From assembly GCA_035610835.1 (NCBI GenBank), contig CM069448.1:33613652-33677651 (forward strand): 64,000 nt of DNA. Direction: 5' to 3'. Positions 35,160 to 46,848 of this stretch are shown piece by piece (the stretch's first letter is position 1; each line of letters begins with the position of its first letter). The position numbers and the translations under genes were made by a program. The notes beneath the pieces are model-generated. The model saw only the letters and a program-made list of their open reading frames with translations. It was not told where the DNA came from and searched no databases. This stretch comes from Ophiura sarsii (Eukaryota; Echinodermata; Ophiuroidea; Amphilepidida; Ophiuridae).

Positions 35160-35849
35160 GTTACCCAAAACTGATTTTGTTACATGGTCTGAAAAATGTA
35201 TAACCAAAAAAGTGATTTTTTTTTGGTCCAAAATTAAAAAGAATCTGAATGTTTAGTAAAATTTGATGCAAACAATGGATTCTCTGACTCCTTTCCTTTC
35301 CAATATTATATACTTTTATATACATCACATTAATAGTTCAACAGTACAGCGCCTGATAAACTTCATGTAAAAAGGGTTAACACCCCCTTCTTAATATGTG
35401 TACCTATGAAACCACGTATGACCGAGTTGCACAAGCAAAACTGTTACTGAGCGTTACCAGCCTGTGCTAAAGTGGTGCAAGTGTAACTCAAAAGGGCGGT
35501 ACTTGAATATATTTTATACTAACCTGTCGTCTATGAATTCGCAGTATTAGGAGTCTCTTATTGCAGATAAACAGAATACTAGTACTTGCTTTTGTTTGGA
35601 TCGTAAACAGGTGGGTTTATGGTACACCTGTTAATGGTGTTGCCTATTATTTATTTGCTAACTCAATACAATGCAATTGTCTAATTAACTTTTAAGTGTT
35701 AGAGGCACGGGTGAAATCCACCCGGTCAACCGAAATCGTGTGGATAAAATATAGAACCCGACTCCCCGGACAGCAACGTAAGGTACTAGGTTTGTGTGAA
35801 AAGAGTTAGCAAAGAGTGAAAACCATTCACGTATCAAAATGAAATAATG

Positions 35850-36015
35850 ATACAGGGTGTTCCAAAAAGGAAGTACTCACACCTTTGTATCAAAATAAAA
35901 TGATGATACAGGGTGTGAAAAAGAAAGTACTCACACCCATGTTTAAAACTATGAAGTAACACCTATGTTTAAAACTATGAAGTCACGCCAATGTTTAAAA
36001 CTATGAAGTCAAGCA
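35850..36015 (+). repeat. Short tandem repeats next to mariner-tip words
   Basis: Two copies of about 55 bp contain ATACAGGGTGT and AAGTACTCACACC (35850-35935), followed by three 27 bp copies of ATGTTTAAAACTATGAAGT. The TACAGGGTGT word again resembles a mariner tip. Confidence 0.7.
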
Positions 36016-36112
36016 AGTTGTCATTATATGAACATTAAATTATGATAAAAAGATGAGACTTTATACGCAGTTCGCTCGATAATTAATATGACGTTGAAAC
36101 TTAAATACTTTG

Positions 36113-36464
36113 GACCATATTCTCATACTAAACGCGGTTTTAGCTTAAAACCGTTACTAACTAAACTCGAATTCCTCACATGCACTGTATTTTTAAGACT
36201 ACACTATCTGCCCATCATCTTGCACCGGGCGCGATTTAGTTATCATTCAAGGCATACAGTTGGTGTATGAGTTTAGTAAACGCGCGTTAAACTATCCTCA
36301 TACCCATGCTTAAAATTAGACACATTTCAGTGAGTTAGAACATGGTTTAGGCCTAAGGTAAACAAATTTTCGAGAATGCGTTTAGTTAAACGATGTGTTT
36401 AAAGCTAAAAAACCTGGGTTTAGCTCAAAACCGTGTTTAAATACGTACGAGAATACGGGCCTTT
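36113..36464. mobile_element. Foldback element with TTTAGCTTAAAACC arms
   Basis: The left arm ATATTCTCATACTAAACGCG...GGTTTTAGCTTAAAACC is the inverse, with changes, of the right arm at 36418-36464 ending GTACGAGAATACGGGCC. A MITE with GGCCCGTATTCTC-type tips is likely. The left tip is degenerate and the duplication is unclear (possibly TTT). Confidence 0.55.
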
Positions 36465-36584
36465 GCGTTTAAATACGTAATGTTAACACTTTTAAATGAA
36501 GTTAACATCAGTCAAACGCAAAATATTTAAAAGCTGAGGCTATATCTTGCTAGACGTCCCCAATACGAACCCCAAATGTACTGT

Positions 36585-36810
36585 CAAGTCTGATTTTCAT
36601 TTTCACATTTTCATTTTCAACACGGGGACTCAGACCGGCAAATAATTGATTACTGGTAGTGGTAGTGCCAATTCACCAGTCGATGGCCTGGTTGTTGGAT
36701 AGTCGTCCGGTGGCATTGTTACGGTTGATCAATACGGCACACACGCTTTACCTACCTGTCATACTCTCCCCGTGTTGAAAAGAAAATGTTAAAATGAAAA
36801 TCAGACTTTT
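36585..36810. mobile_element. Foldback, ~225 bp
   Basis: AAGTCTGATTTTCATTTTCA...CAACACGGGGA at the left is inverted at the right (TCCCCGTGTTGAAAAG...TGAAAATCAGACTT). The arms are about 43 bp, and an additional ACTGGTAG/CACCAGT pair lies inside. No duplication was resolved. Confidence 0.7.
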
Positions 36811-38200
36811 GGGATTGGGATCGCAACTTTCTCATACATCAACCATTCTTAGCGTGTAATATCTCAAATTCAAGATGAGAAATTTCTCAACAACTTTATA
36901 ATTAAATATGTTTATGTAGGAGTTATACTTTTAGAGTAATCAGCATGTTTATAACCTAGTCAGTTACTTATTGTGATGACTGTATAATAGTTTGCCAAAA
37001 CATTGGATTGAAAGTGTTATATCTATATACAGCGTCCTCGAATCGAACAACCTTTTAGTATTCTATAGTCTATTTGGCCATCACAAGACAGTGACATAGC
37101 TGCGTATTCTACTTATTGCAGCACATAACGCGCGCGCCTTCTCGAGCCGCTGGCGTATAATTACACACGAGTGTTGACAGACGGGAGATTATATACGCAT
37201 GCGTAAATGCTGCGCCTGTAAAGTTACGTCACTGTCCAAAGGAAGCCAAATAGAGTATATAATGATTTAATATATCATTTCATGGCACCAATAATAGGTG
37301 TTATTTCTTTTTTAATATTTATATTTAGTATATGAAAATAGGGTCAGTACGCAATAGCCTCCCCTGCAAAGCACTTAAGCACAATTAAAATGACACAATT
37401 GATTCGGTAATATACGTAACACTTGTTTTCAATAATGATACACCGATAATTGACATATTCTTCAATTATTTTTGACATGGTTGAACACAATAATTGTAAA
37501 TGATTTCTTGGTGCCGGCAGTCAATTCATATGCAAGACTAATATAATCACTATCTTGTCAAATTGATTCGTAACTATATCCTTATTGCTGGAAAACAATC
37601 ATAGTATCTTAGAATCCTGGGAGTTTGTGGGATAGGCACATGTTGCCGTGTCTAGTGAATCTTATACAGTGACCAGCATTGAGAGTCTCGGGTTATAGAA
37701 GCATTATTGAGTCCCAACAATTTTCCATTTTTTTCCAAAAAAAACCCCCAAAATAAAAAAATCGAACATTTCCCCAAAATGGGTCGGTCGGGCCCGAAGA
37801 ACTCATTTTTTGTTCATCGCCTAATGGGAAATGTTTATTTTTTCGTATGATGTTCATAGATAATTATTGTAACAGCTTGGCAGCTAGGCTAAATAAAGTG
37901 CTTAGATAGTACGGGTTCCAATGAATGGGGTGACAACAATAGAAATAGATTTTTAGGCCATTTTCAGCATAAAAAGACCATTTTTGGGCAACATTTTAAT
38001 GTTTGCGTTTTTTGTGTAAATAATATGTTTGAGCAATGTACTATCCACCAGTAATCATGACCTGATTTAATTTTTTTCTAAGAAATAATCCGTATTTAAA
38101 GCTGTTAAAATATAAAGAAAATAAGGGCACAAGGGAGTATAAAAGGGCACTTTTCTCAGCTTTGTAGTTTCATTTGCCACTTATATTCGCTAGTTGCTTA
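36811..38200. other. No gene recognised
   Basis: Holds a GGGTCGGTCGGGC word (37790), a motif also seen near 53490 (inverted), 58175 and 63350, and a segment at 37920-37995 (AAAAAGACCATTTTTGGGCA) related to 12440-12500. Otherwise unremarkable. Confidence 0.45.
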
Positions 38201-38204
38201 ATTT

Positions 38205-39120
38205 ATCATGGGATGCTTTTGTTTGGAAGTTTAGAAATGATTCTTCTAACCTCCTCCTCAGTAACTGCAGAAAAACAGTCTAAAACCTGAGATCAGTTAT
38301 TACTGTTATGACAAGAAATATTGTACTTGGGAGCGTTGTTAAAAACGTCAGCCGACAAATCACATGAATTAACACAAACAGTCGTGTTATCATAATTGCA
38401 AAGAGCATCCAGCTCAGAACGAATGTTAGACACTTTATCACTAAAGTAACGTGCAAATTGATTACTAAGAGCTATATTGGTTGGACCATGCAGGTAGTTT
38501 ATGGACAGATGAGTTCAAAAGTAAGTTGAGAGTACTGTACATATTTTTAACATTTGCATTGTCTAACACATCTTTGAAATGGGAAATCTTACACTCCATA
38601 ATTAATTTACTAACCCTTGAATTTTGTTCAGAGTAATTGACACGTTCAACACTGGAGAGAGTCTTTCTCCATCTGCACTCAAGCTTCCTGCGTTCACGGC
38701 GCGCATCATTTACATCATCAGAGTATCATTTTGGATTCCTGGTAAGTTTATGGGTCCGAGTTTTCTCAGGACAGTGTTTTGTCCAAAACCTCGCGGATTA
38801 AGATCGATTAAGCTTGCGCATTTGGATCGACAGTAGAAAGAATAGAATGTGTCACCTTGCCAAGTTCAGATGTATAATGTTGACACATCTAAGTTTCTAA
38901 ATGACCTAGAAGTGACAACTCGTCTTTCAGGAAATGGTTTCAACCTGTTAACACTACATTGGATCATATGATTGTCGGATCCATATCTTAATGGGGATAC
39001 AACGCAAGAAGCTTGAGAGATTAAGAGATCATCCTCCGGATGACAAATTACATGGTCAAGGATGTTACCTTTTTTGTGTTGAACGATTAACATATTGCAT
39101 AAAAGAGATGTTAAATATCG
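38205..39120 (-). mobile_element. L2/CR1-type LINE fragment (endonuclease end and linker)
   Basis: Minus strand from 39105 reads HKKGNILDHVICHPEDDLLI...YGSDNHMIQCSVNRLK...RSFRNLDV, matching the C-terminal third of the apurinic endonuclease domain (HxxGHxLDLVI...SDHxxxxxxL...R). After a frameshift comes RTHKLTRNPK, a stop where W is expected, YSDDVNDARRERRK and RWRKTLSSVERVNY, then QFARYFSDKVSNIRSELDA and TEEEVRRIISKLPNKS, the linker that leads into the reverse transcriptase. It stops before any RT catalytic motif. Multiple stops and frameshifts: a dead copy. Confidence 0.82.
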
Positions 39121-39139
39121 GGAAACATCATGTTTAGTC

Positions 39140-39200
39140 GCCTTGTTACATGTACATATTCATGTACATGAACATGTACATATTCATGTACATGATGATC
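39140..39200. repeat. TACATG palindromic repeat
   Basis: Two near-identical units of about 24 bp, TTCATGTACATGAACATGTA-like, built from the self-complementary word ATGTACAT. Beyond it, 39326-39415 holds a 45 bp tandem pair (TAGCTACTGTTGATCATATT). Confidence 0.8.
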
Positions 39201-41133
39201 CTTTTCATGCTTTTTGATATTTCAATATAGGCTTACTAAGCTAGGGTTGAGAAGCCCTAATTATCACCATAAAATCACTAACCTATCTGCTACTCCAAAT
39301 ACGGTATAGTATTATATAGTTAAGGTCAAATTAGCTACTGTTGATCATATTTTAATTTTTATTTGTCAGCCAATTAGCTACTGTTGATCATATTTTTATT
39401 TTTATTTGTCAGCCATCTTGGTAATTTTTTCTGACCATTTCGTAGTTATTTCAATCAATTGGTGTCCATCTGGTAGCCTTTAAATTTGAAATGTATACCC
39501 TTGAATCATACTATGCACATGAGTTGAGTGGGTGGATAACAAACTAGCTATAGATATATTTGGCCATTTTATTGTAAAAACAGCAAATTAGAACTGCGCT
39601 ACTCAACTGAATCTACAGCCCCGAGGTGCTATTACAGAAACATATCAAAGGCTGTCCCATTAACATGATTAGTTTTGGAGGTACCGTATAATTATTACAT
39701 AGTATAATCATTAACATGTATAATGTAAAAAAGCGGGTGTTTTGTCATTTAACATATGTTAATTATCCGGCGCCCAAATTGGAGAGTGAAAATTGAAAGC
39801 AATACACTAAGATAGGGGGATCGTGTCTCTAAAAGCATTTGTATAGCAGTTTATATTTTTTTATTTGATGCCTGTTATGCAAAATACACTGTTATATGCT
39901 ATTGTTACGTTTAATGTGGTCATTTTGGCGGCCATTTTGGGTTTAAAGTATGTTAAACAACGCAAACGTGCTGGATATAAGTTTCTAATAGTAGTCTAAT
40001 GCATATATCCTATAGTTAAAACTCTACTTTCATCATATATTTTGGCTGATGTTTTTTTTTAATTTGACCCTTTTTCATGTTTTTGGCGGCCATTTTAAAC
40101 GCCATCTCAGATAACCACTTAACGTACCAACATAAATTTTACTAACACCCTGAATGTTTTAGGACCATGAAAGGAAGTTCAAAACATAAAGTTGGTTTGG
40201 GAGAGTCCTGGTCCTGGTAGTACACTGAAGACCTTTCGTAGATACCCCTCTAATTCACTATTATATGATGCTATACCATCATGTTAAATAACCCATGAAT
40301 ACCCCTTTTTTGTTATTACTTAAGGTCAACTTACAGTGCATGTGAGTCGGTAATATCAGTGCGCCAACAAGATCCCATCAATCTCATCAGCTTTATTCTC
40401 AAGCCTTTTTGGGCTATTTTAGACGAAACTTCTCAATATCTTTCAATACTGATTATGTTTCCGCGTAGAACCAAACGATTTGAATATGTTGAATTATAGT
40501 GAAGATTATCGTTATTTCTCCAACGCATAAGGCTAAAATGACGAATGATACAACAAAGGGCCAGGATGCAAATTATGAATGTTAATTGCACGTGCCGGGG
40601 TGTGTCCAGGCCAATTCCACCGTTACGGACGTTACAGATACATGCAACTTGCAACTTTTAATTGAATAGCACATCTGTTTGCTGATAAGATAACACTTTA
40701 TTTCTTAGTATGCTAGTAGTAAACACTATAATGTTCAATATAATGAAGCAATTTTGTTTTAGCTTTCTTAGTTAATTAGCAACAAAAATTAGAAACGAGC
40801 GTTACGGACGTTACCTTGAAAGGAAGTGCCTTTTTGACTATGGTACATATCCTTAAATCTCTGTTCAGTTCCCTGTTTTATTTTTTTCTGTCAACTATAT
40901 TGAGCAAGCCCTGACTCCATTCTATGTTAACATGAAAAGCAAGTTTGAAATGAGTACTCCCGTATCGTCCAATGCTGTTGATTTTTGTGTTACGGACGTT
41001 ACATTTTGAAGCGTTACGGACGTTACAGGTATTAAAATCAATAATAAAACAAGATTTATAATATCAAAATGAGACATTTTGTCCCTAATTTGTCATAAAA
41101 TCCATGTGTTTTTCTTGTGTTACTTTGATGTTA

Positions 41134-43896
41134 GGGACCGTTCATTATTAATGGTGGAGGGGGGGGGGGGGGTAAACTATAGGGGGGTCATGTAACTTTC
41201 ATATGTTAAAATAGGGGGGTTATGTAACTTTTTATTCTTGAACAGGGGAGGGGGGCTTCGCGCATATTTTCTTAAAACCTAACGACTTCAAAAACTTTAC
41301 TATCAGACGACTTCTGGACAGCAAATTGACGATATGGTGGAAAAAACATCTATATAATCATCAATGGTCGAGACATTAGAGCCACAGGGTGTATAATGTT
41401 ACAAAATCCAATTTCAGGGTGCACTACACTAAATGGGGGTATCCCCTACCCTTAAGGACGGGGTTTAAAGCTAGAATCGGAAAGTATGCATCACAAAATC
41501 CTGAATTTAAAAAGACTTGACAGTAATACAATTGCGTAAATGCCTATGATTTTTGATTAATTGTGATTATTTACGGATAACAAACACAGGATACAAAATT
41601 GACGGTATTGCTCATCGGCTACATCGAGTTTTATTAACCTTTACTGAGCACCCAAATTGGCACTCTTTTTCAATTCCAACTATGCACCACATGTAGATTC
41701 ACTACAATTTATACTGGTAATTTGAATTACATCATTCATTTGTAGAATTAAAATTAACATAGTTTTCATTTATCAACTATGCCACAAATGTGGATTCACT
41801 ACAATTTATACTGGTAATTTTAATTACATCATTCATTTGTAGAATTAAAATTAGCATAGTTTTCATTTATCAACTATGCAACAACATGTGGATTCACTAC
41901 AATTTATACTGGTAATTTTAATTACATCATTCATTTGTAGAATTACAATTAACATAGTTTTCATTTATCAACTATGCCACAACATGTGGATTCACTACAA
42001 TTTATACTGGTAATTTTAATTACATCATTCATTTGTAGAATTAAATTTAACATAGTTTTCATTACCAACTATGCCATCACATGTTGAATCACTACAATTT
42101 ATACTGGTAATTTTAATTACCTCATTCATTTGTAGAATTACATTTAACATAGTTTCAATTTATTCAGGATATTTCAGTACATGTAGTAGTACCTTAATAA
42201 TACATTGGATATTACATTTATCATACAATGTAGTTAGATTGAACTGATCGTCCATTTGACGATGCTTATTTGCATAATAAAATATTAATATGTCATGGAA
42301 ATATAATTGTTTAAATTGATAACAGACATGTTCTCTTCATCAACAACCCATCAATTTTTTGGAAAAGTAAATTACCTAAACCTAATGTATAAACACCTAA
42401 GAGAGATATGCTCATAAGATGACACAATGATGGTTGAACTAATGAATTGACTAAGGACCATTATTATATTAGATGAGCCATAGATACATTTTTTCAGCAC
42501 ATGATTCCAGGGATCTGTAGATTACCAATCCCTACCCTTAGAGAGATGCTCGGAGAGATAACATTATGCTAAAACACATTGTATATTGGAACCTCAAATT
42601 TATGATATTCAACATATGATAGGATTCTGTGAAAACCTGAAATCCTGAAATAGGAGATGCCCTGGAAGATAACATATGTAAATATTTTAATGTCCTATCT
42701 GTCTAATCTGCATAATTAATTGTATCAATTTAATTAATTAATGGCAATAATAGAGTGAGCACATAAATTGCCGACTCTAAATATACACCAATTTACTAAA
42801 GTATAAAATGGGTGGGTGGGAGTGGAATTTTAGGAAGGCGACCCGTCTCGATGAAGCCAATAAGAAATATGAACAGTATAATAGAAAGGTAAAAGCACGG
42901 AACCTCTCTCAGAACCAAAACAAAGGACGAAATCGCGGGCATGAAAACAAGGCTGTTGATTGGCCCACTGAGTGGTAACCAAGACACACAGACGCACACT
43001 GCAAAAGGGAAAGCCCAGACGGTGTCTGCCCCAGTAAATAAATTGGTTTATGAAAGTAGGCCTGTCATAAACCTTATTAATGGGACATCACCTACATGCA
43101 CCCTGACTATAAACTGTGAATATCATCTAGGTAAATGTTGAGAGATCTTTCAAATTTGTGCTTTTTACTGGAAACATTGGCGATTACGGCGACATTTCCA
43201 AGCTCATCAGAGAGGTAGTCAACTCCATGGGCATATTTTTGAAAATCGAGCAGGTAAACCTACCTATTTTTTTCACTTTTTGGTAATTTCGTAATTTAGT
43301 GGTCTAAAACAGAGTTTTATATCGGTGTTTTTGTACATATCCCTATGGAGCTCTATTTAGTGGTGTGACCCCTTCATGATTTAAAAATGTGATTTGTTGC
43401 ATGCTTTTCACCTCATTTCTGCTTTTGCCCCATTTCTGCTTTGCTCACAAAAGTAGAACGTTTCAATGGATTATACGTTTCTGCTCAGAATGTTCTAACT
43501 TGTTCGGGTTATAAAGACTCACAAAACCATCCAATATGTATAAATATGAAGAAAAAAAATTCCAACTCGCTACGCTCGCCATTACTAATTTCACACAATA
43601 AAAAGAAGGGGCATCATAAAATTATTGGCTGTTCAGATAGGGCACAAACAAAATTTGACAACGTAGGTTATGCATGAACAAAATTCCAAAGTTAAAGACA
43701 GCCCCTTAAGTATGTGACAAGTTGATTTTTTTCGAGGAAGGGGGGGGGGGGGTTGTGTATAAAGCTACTGGTTAGCAGGGGGGTCATGTAATTTTCAGTA
43801 TCTGCTGTAGGGGGGGGGGGGGGGGGGGTAGGTAATTTTAACATACGAGTCTCGAATTTGTCCCCCCCCCCTCCACCATAAATAATGAACGGTCCC
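41134..43896. mobile_element. 2.76 kb element with GGGACCGTTCATTATT ends, TTA duplication
   Basis: The left tip GGGACCGTTCATTATTAATG and the right inverted tip GGGACCGTTCATTATTTATG continue into GGTGGAGG and a G run. TTA stands on both sides (41131-41133, 43897-43899). A three-base TTA duplication with GG-starting tips fits PIF/Harbinger elements. Two more G runs near the right end (43741, 43810) alternate with GGGGTCATGTAA words also seen at the left. Inside are a 97 bp satellite and unassigned sequence; neither a transposase nor the partner protein of that group was recognised. Confidence 0.7.
41677..42160 (+). repeat. 97 bp satellite, five units
   Basis: Units start at 41677, 41774, 41871, 41969 and 42066 (CAACTATGCCACAACATGTG). 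Each contains ACTACAATTTATACTGGTAA and AATTACATCATTCATTTGTA. Identity is above 90% among the middle units. Confidence 0.92.
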
Positions 43897-44393
43897 TTAG
43901 TTGGTTAAAGTTGTAAAATAATGGAAGGGGTAGTCTGAAAAAATCTATTTATGTTTTATGGCATATTTACCATAGAGTATGCTATTTTTTTTCATTCACA
44001 CAAAGCTTGTTTGTGTTTTAGGTATCTAAATTAAAGGTTATTAACACTACCCACTCTAACACTATCAAGTATATCTCTACCACTGAAAATGGAAAAAATG
44101 TAATTTTTCTTATGAAAAACACTTGTTTTTCGTCACTTTAGAGGGAAAAAGTTTTCATACACAAAAGATGCAACTGTCACAGAACTGTTTAACATATTTT
44201 AAACAATGCTTATCAGAAACTACTCTGGAAGTTTCAAGTTCATAGCATAATATGTGGCAAGACAACACAGTATCATAGAATTACATAGTGTTACACTCCT
44301 GACTTGTCAACTTTGCAAATGTCAACAGTACTTTTTCCTCAATTGGGCTACACTGACTGTGTAGCAGTGCACAAGTCTAAACCATTGTTGAAG

Positions 44394-44430
44394 AAAATGT
44401 GGTCTAATTTGTCAAATTAGACCACATTTT
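44394..44430. repeat. Perfect 18 bp palindrome
   Basis: AAAATGTGGTCTAATTTG, one base, then its exact inverse. It lies just outside the inverse GTAACGTCCGTAAC cluster. Confidence 0.85.
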
Positions 44431-45239
44431 GGACAAATTAATATGTTCAGTGTTACAGATCACAAAGGTGTGTCATTTAGAGGATCTTGAGTAAAAGCTG
44501 TAACGTCCGTAACGATTTATGTAACGTCCGTAACGATTTATGTAATGTCCGTAACGCTCGTTAAGGTATTTCTAATTATAGTTTTATTTATTTTTTGCTC
44601 AATGATTGAACCCATCACAAACTAACAGTGAATGTGTGATGTTATTAAAATCAGCCAATTAGTTTTCTCCCAGAAGAAAAAAAAGATAAAAAATGTTACG
44701 GACGTTACGCGATCCAATGGAAAAAATGAACTTAAAAATGATAACTCGCATTGCGCCTTTCGCAAGTGATATCCCTTTTTTGCTTTTTACTTTCATTGGA
44801 AGCTTTATTTAGAATAACTAAATCACAAATAGCATTTAAAAAGCAATACTTTATATTACAAAAATAATACACTTTCTTAACTAGCTTTTTTCAAGCCAAA
44901 TTAAAAAAGCATTATCCTTTTTGCGCACCTATTTTCAAACGATGATGTAATGACCAAAACGAACAAACAAAAATCAGACTTGATAAATAGAGATATACCC
45001 CTTACCAACAATAGAGGAGAAAAACTTGTAAAACCAATTTGAAATTTTGGCTGTTTTTCACATTTGGCATGGAATTGGCCTCCAGCTTTTGTTAAATGCA
45101 TCGTATACCTGTTCTATTGTTGAGTGAGCAGCGCACCTTGCACACGACGTCGTATTGAAATAAGACATGCTTTTGTGTGTTTTGCATAGTATTTGTAAAT
45201 TCGGGTACATATAGATGGTGTGATCGGTGACGTCATATA

Positions 45240-45530
45240 TTTACAAATGGGACACCCTCTGTTGATTCCCTCCAGGCAGAATATACAGTAAAGTTAATGA
45301 AGACAACATGAAATTTCTTTCTAATGAATTGTAAAACTCATTTATTTTTAATTTTTTTTGTGAAATGCGATAGCTTATAGCATTCCTAAGCAAGTTTAAA
45401 GACAGTTTTGATAACAATTTGCTGTGACACCACAATCTAGTTAGAAAACCTGATCTGGCCTATGTAAACTATAGGAACTCTTGCCCGGTGTGTTTTGTCT
45501 CAAATCAACAGAGGGCGTCCTAAATGTAAA
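45240..45530. mobile_element. MITE, ~290 bp
   Basis: TTTACAAATGGGACACCCTC at the left and TTTACATTTAGGACGCCCTC (inverted) at the right, arms about 27 bp ending in TGTTGAT. No open frame and no certain duplication. Confidence 0.7.
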
Positions 45531-46160
45531 CAACGGTCACCTCATCTATAGGTTTTAAAAGTGGTCATTGATAGGGTCACGTTTGGTATCAAAATAGTTC
45601 TAAAAGATTGTTCTATCTACACGTGCCAACGGTCGCTATGCAATTTACATAGTTAGAGATATGAAGAATTGAAATGGTTGGGTACCTTTTCGTACACCCA
45701 GTAGTATAGGTTTTCGACGTAGATGTTATAGGGTCTTGCAACTTTAATCAAGATGTCTGCGATTGCTTTAAAAGCTAGTTATAACATTCATCCGGAAAGA
45801 ATAATGCAGTTATACGGACTGATGCCTTTGAATTGGTATTTATTTCCCACAGTACTGCTGTGTAGTCTGCTCGCGAGGGAATATTGTCCGTGTCTTCTTA
45901 AATTCTGCTCCATATTCCTCGAAAAAAATCTATATCTTCTTTTCAAAAGAAAAATAGACTAATGACTATGAGAGAGAAAATAACAAAAATTAGCCGAAGA
46001 AGCTAGCCGAGTTTTCAGTAAATCAGAAAACAATATGTTTGAATAAATTTATCAGGTTTGCAGGAACAATTATTATTATTTCAATTTTTCAAAACCAAAC
46101 AATTAGGCCTATACTCACGATGGTCTACACAGTTTATCACTTCATCAAAAATAATTTGTC
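45531..46160. other. No gene recognised
   Basis: Contains a 69-codon frame at 45753-45962 starting MSAIALKASYNIHPERIMQL. No domain is recognised and no counterpart exists in the window, so it is not called as a gene. Confidence 0.4.
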
Positions 46161-46365
46161 TGACCCGTGCTGCTTCCGATTGAGTTTTTGGTTGGGGTGA
46201 GGGGGATACAAACAGGGGCCCCAAAGGGGGAGGGGCAATAGACAAATTTTGAAGCGCGCGAAAATGTTGGCTTTTTATATGATAGTGAAAATTGCCTGAA
46301 ATTAGCTTAATTGGTCTGAGATTGGACAAGGGGGAGGGGGGTTGTGACCCCATGGCCCATGCCCG

Positions 46366-46395
46366 CCCCCCCCCCCCCCCCCCCCCCCCCCCCCC
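46366..46395 (+). repeat. C30 run in repeat ending CCGGCACTGG
   Basis: A pure C run preceded by GGCCCATGCCCG and followed by TAGTGCCGGCACTGGC. Read on the minus strand, CCAGTGCCGGCACTA plus a G run resembles the CAGTGGCGTAGCT-plus-G-run repeat starts at 10646 and 12321. Probably the end of an interspersed repeat. Confidence 0.6.
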
Positions 46396-46848
46396 TAGTG
46401 CCGGCACTGGCTGTTACTGTGATCAGTTGGTCGTAGACATGACTTAGACAGAGTTTAGGAGAGTAAACCACAATCACGACACAGAAACAAGTAAACGACC
46501 CACTGCTCAACTGTGCCTTCAACCTAGGTCATTCTGATCAAATATGTAGACTAAATAGCGCACGGAACTGTCAATCGTGATTTCAATTGTTTGGTTTACG
46601 TAAAAAGGCAAATATAATAACAATGAACAATGTGGCAACATGATTAACAAACACGTTTATAATTCAAAGTTGAAAGATATGTCGTTTTAATGATGGAATG
46701 CAAGTAAACACGGTGTTGTCATTATGGGCAATCCGGAGTCAATAATATTTAGGATTATAGTTCCGGGGTCAGATTAGTATCAGATTTCAAATCGAAAGAC
46801 TTTCAAGACGAAGTGATTTAGCATCGTCTGCGAGGCATTACCTTCTAC

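Larger units (their letters stand above)
40622..44708. repeat. Eight GTTACGGACGTTAC motifs flanking an inserted element
   Basis: Forward copies lie at 40622-40635, 40801-40814, 40989-41002, 41013-41026 and 44695-44708. Inverse copies (GTAACGTCCGTAAC, one with T for C) lie at 44500-44513, 44521-44534 and 44542-44555. They form two clusters on either side of the element at 41134-43896 and occur nowhere else in the window. AACGAGCGTTACGG near 40796 is inverted at 44550 (CCGTAACGCTCGTT). The clusters look like subterminal repeats of one larger element. Confidence 0.75.
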
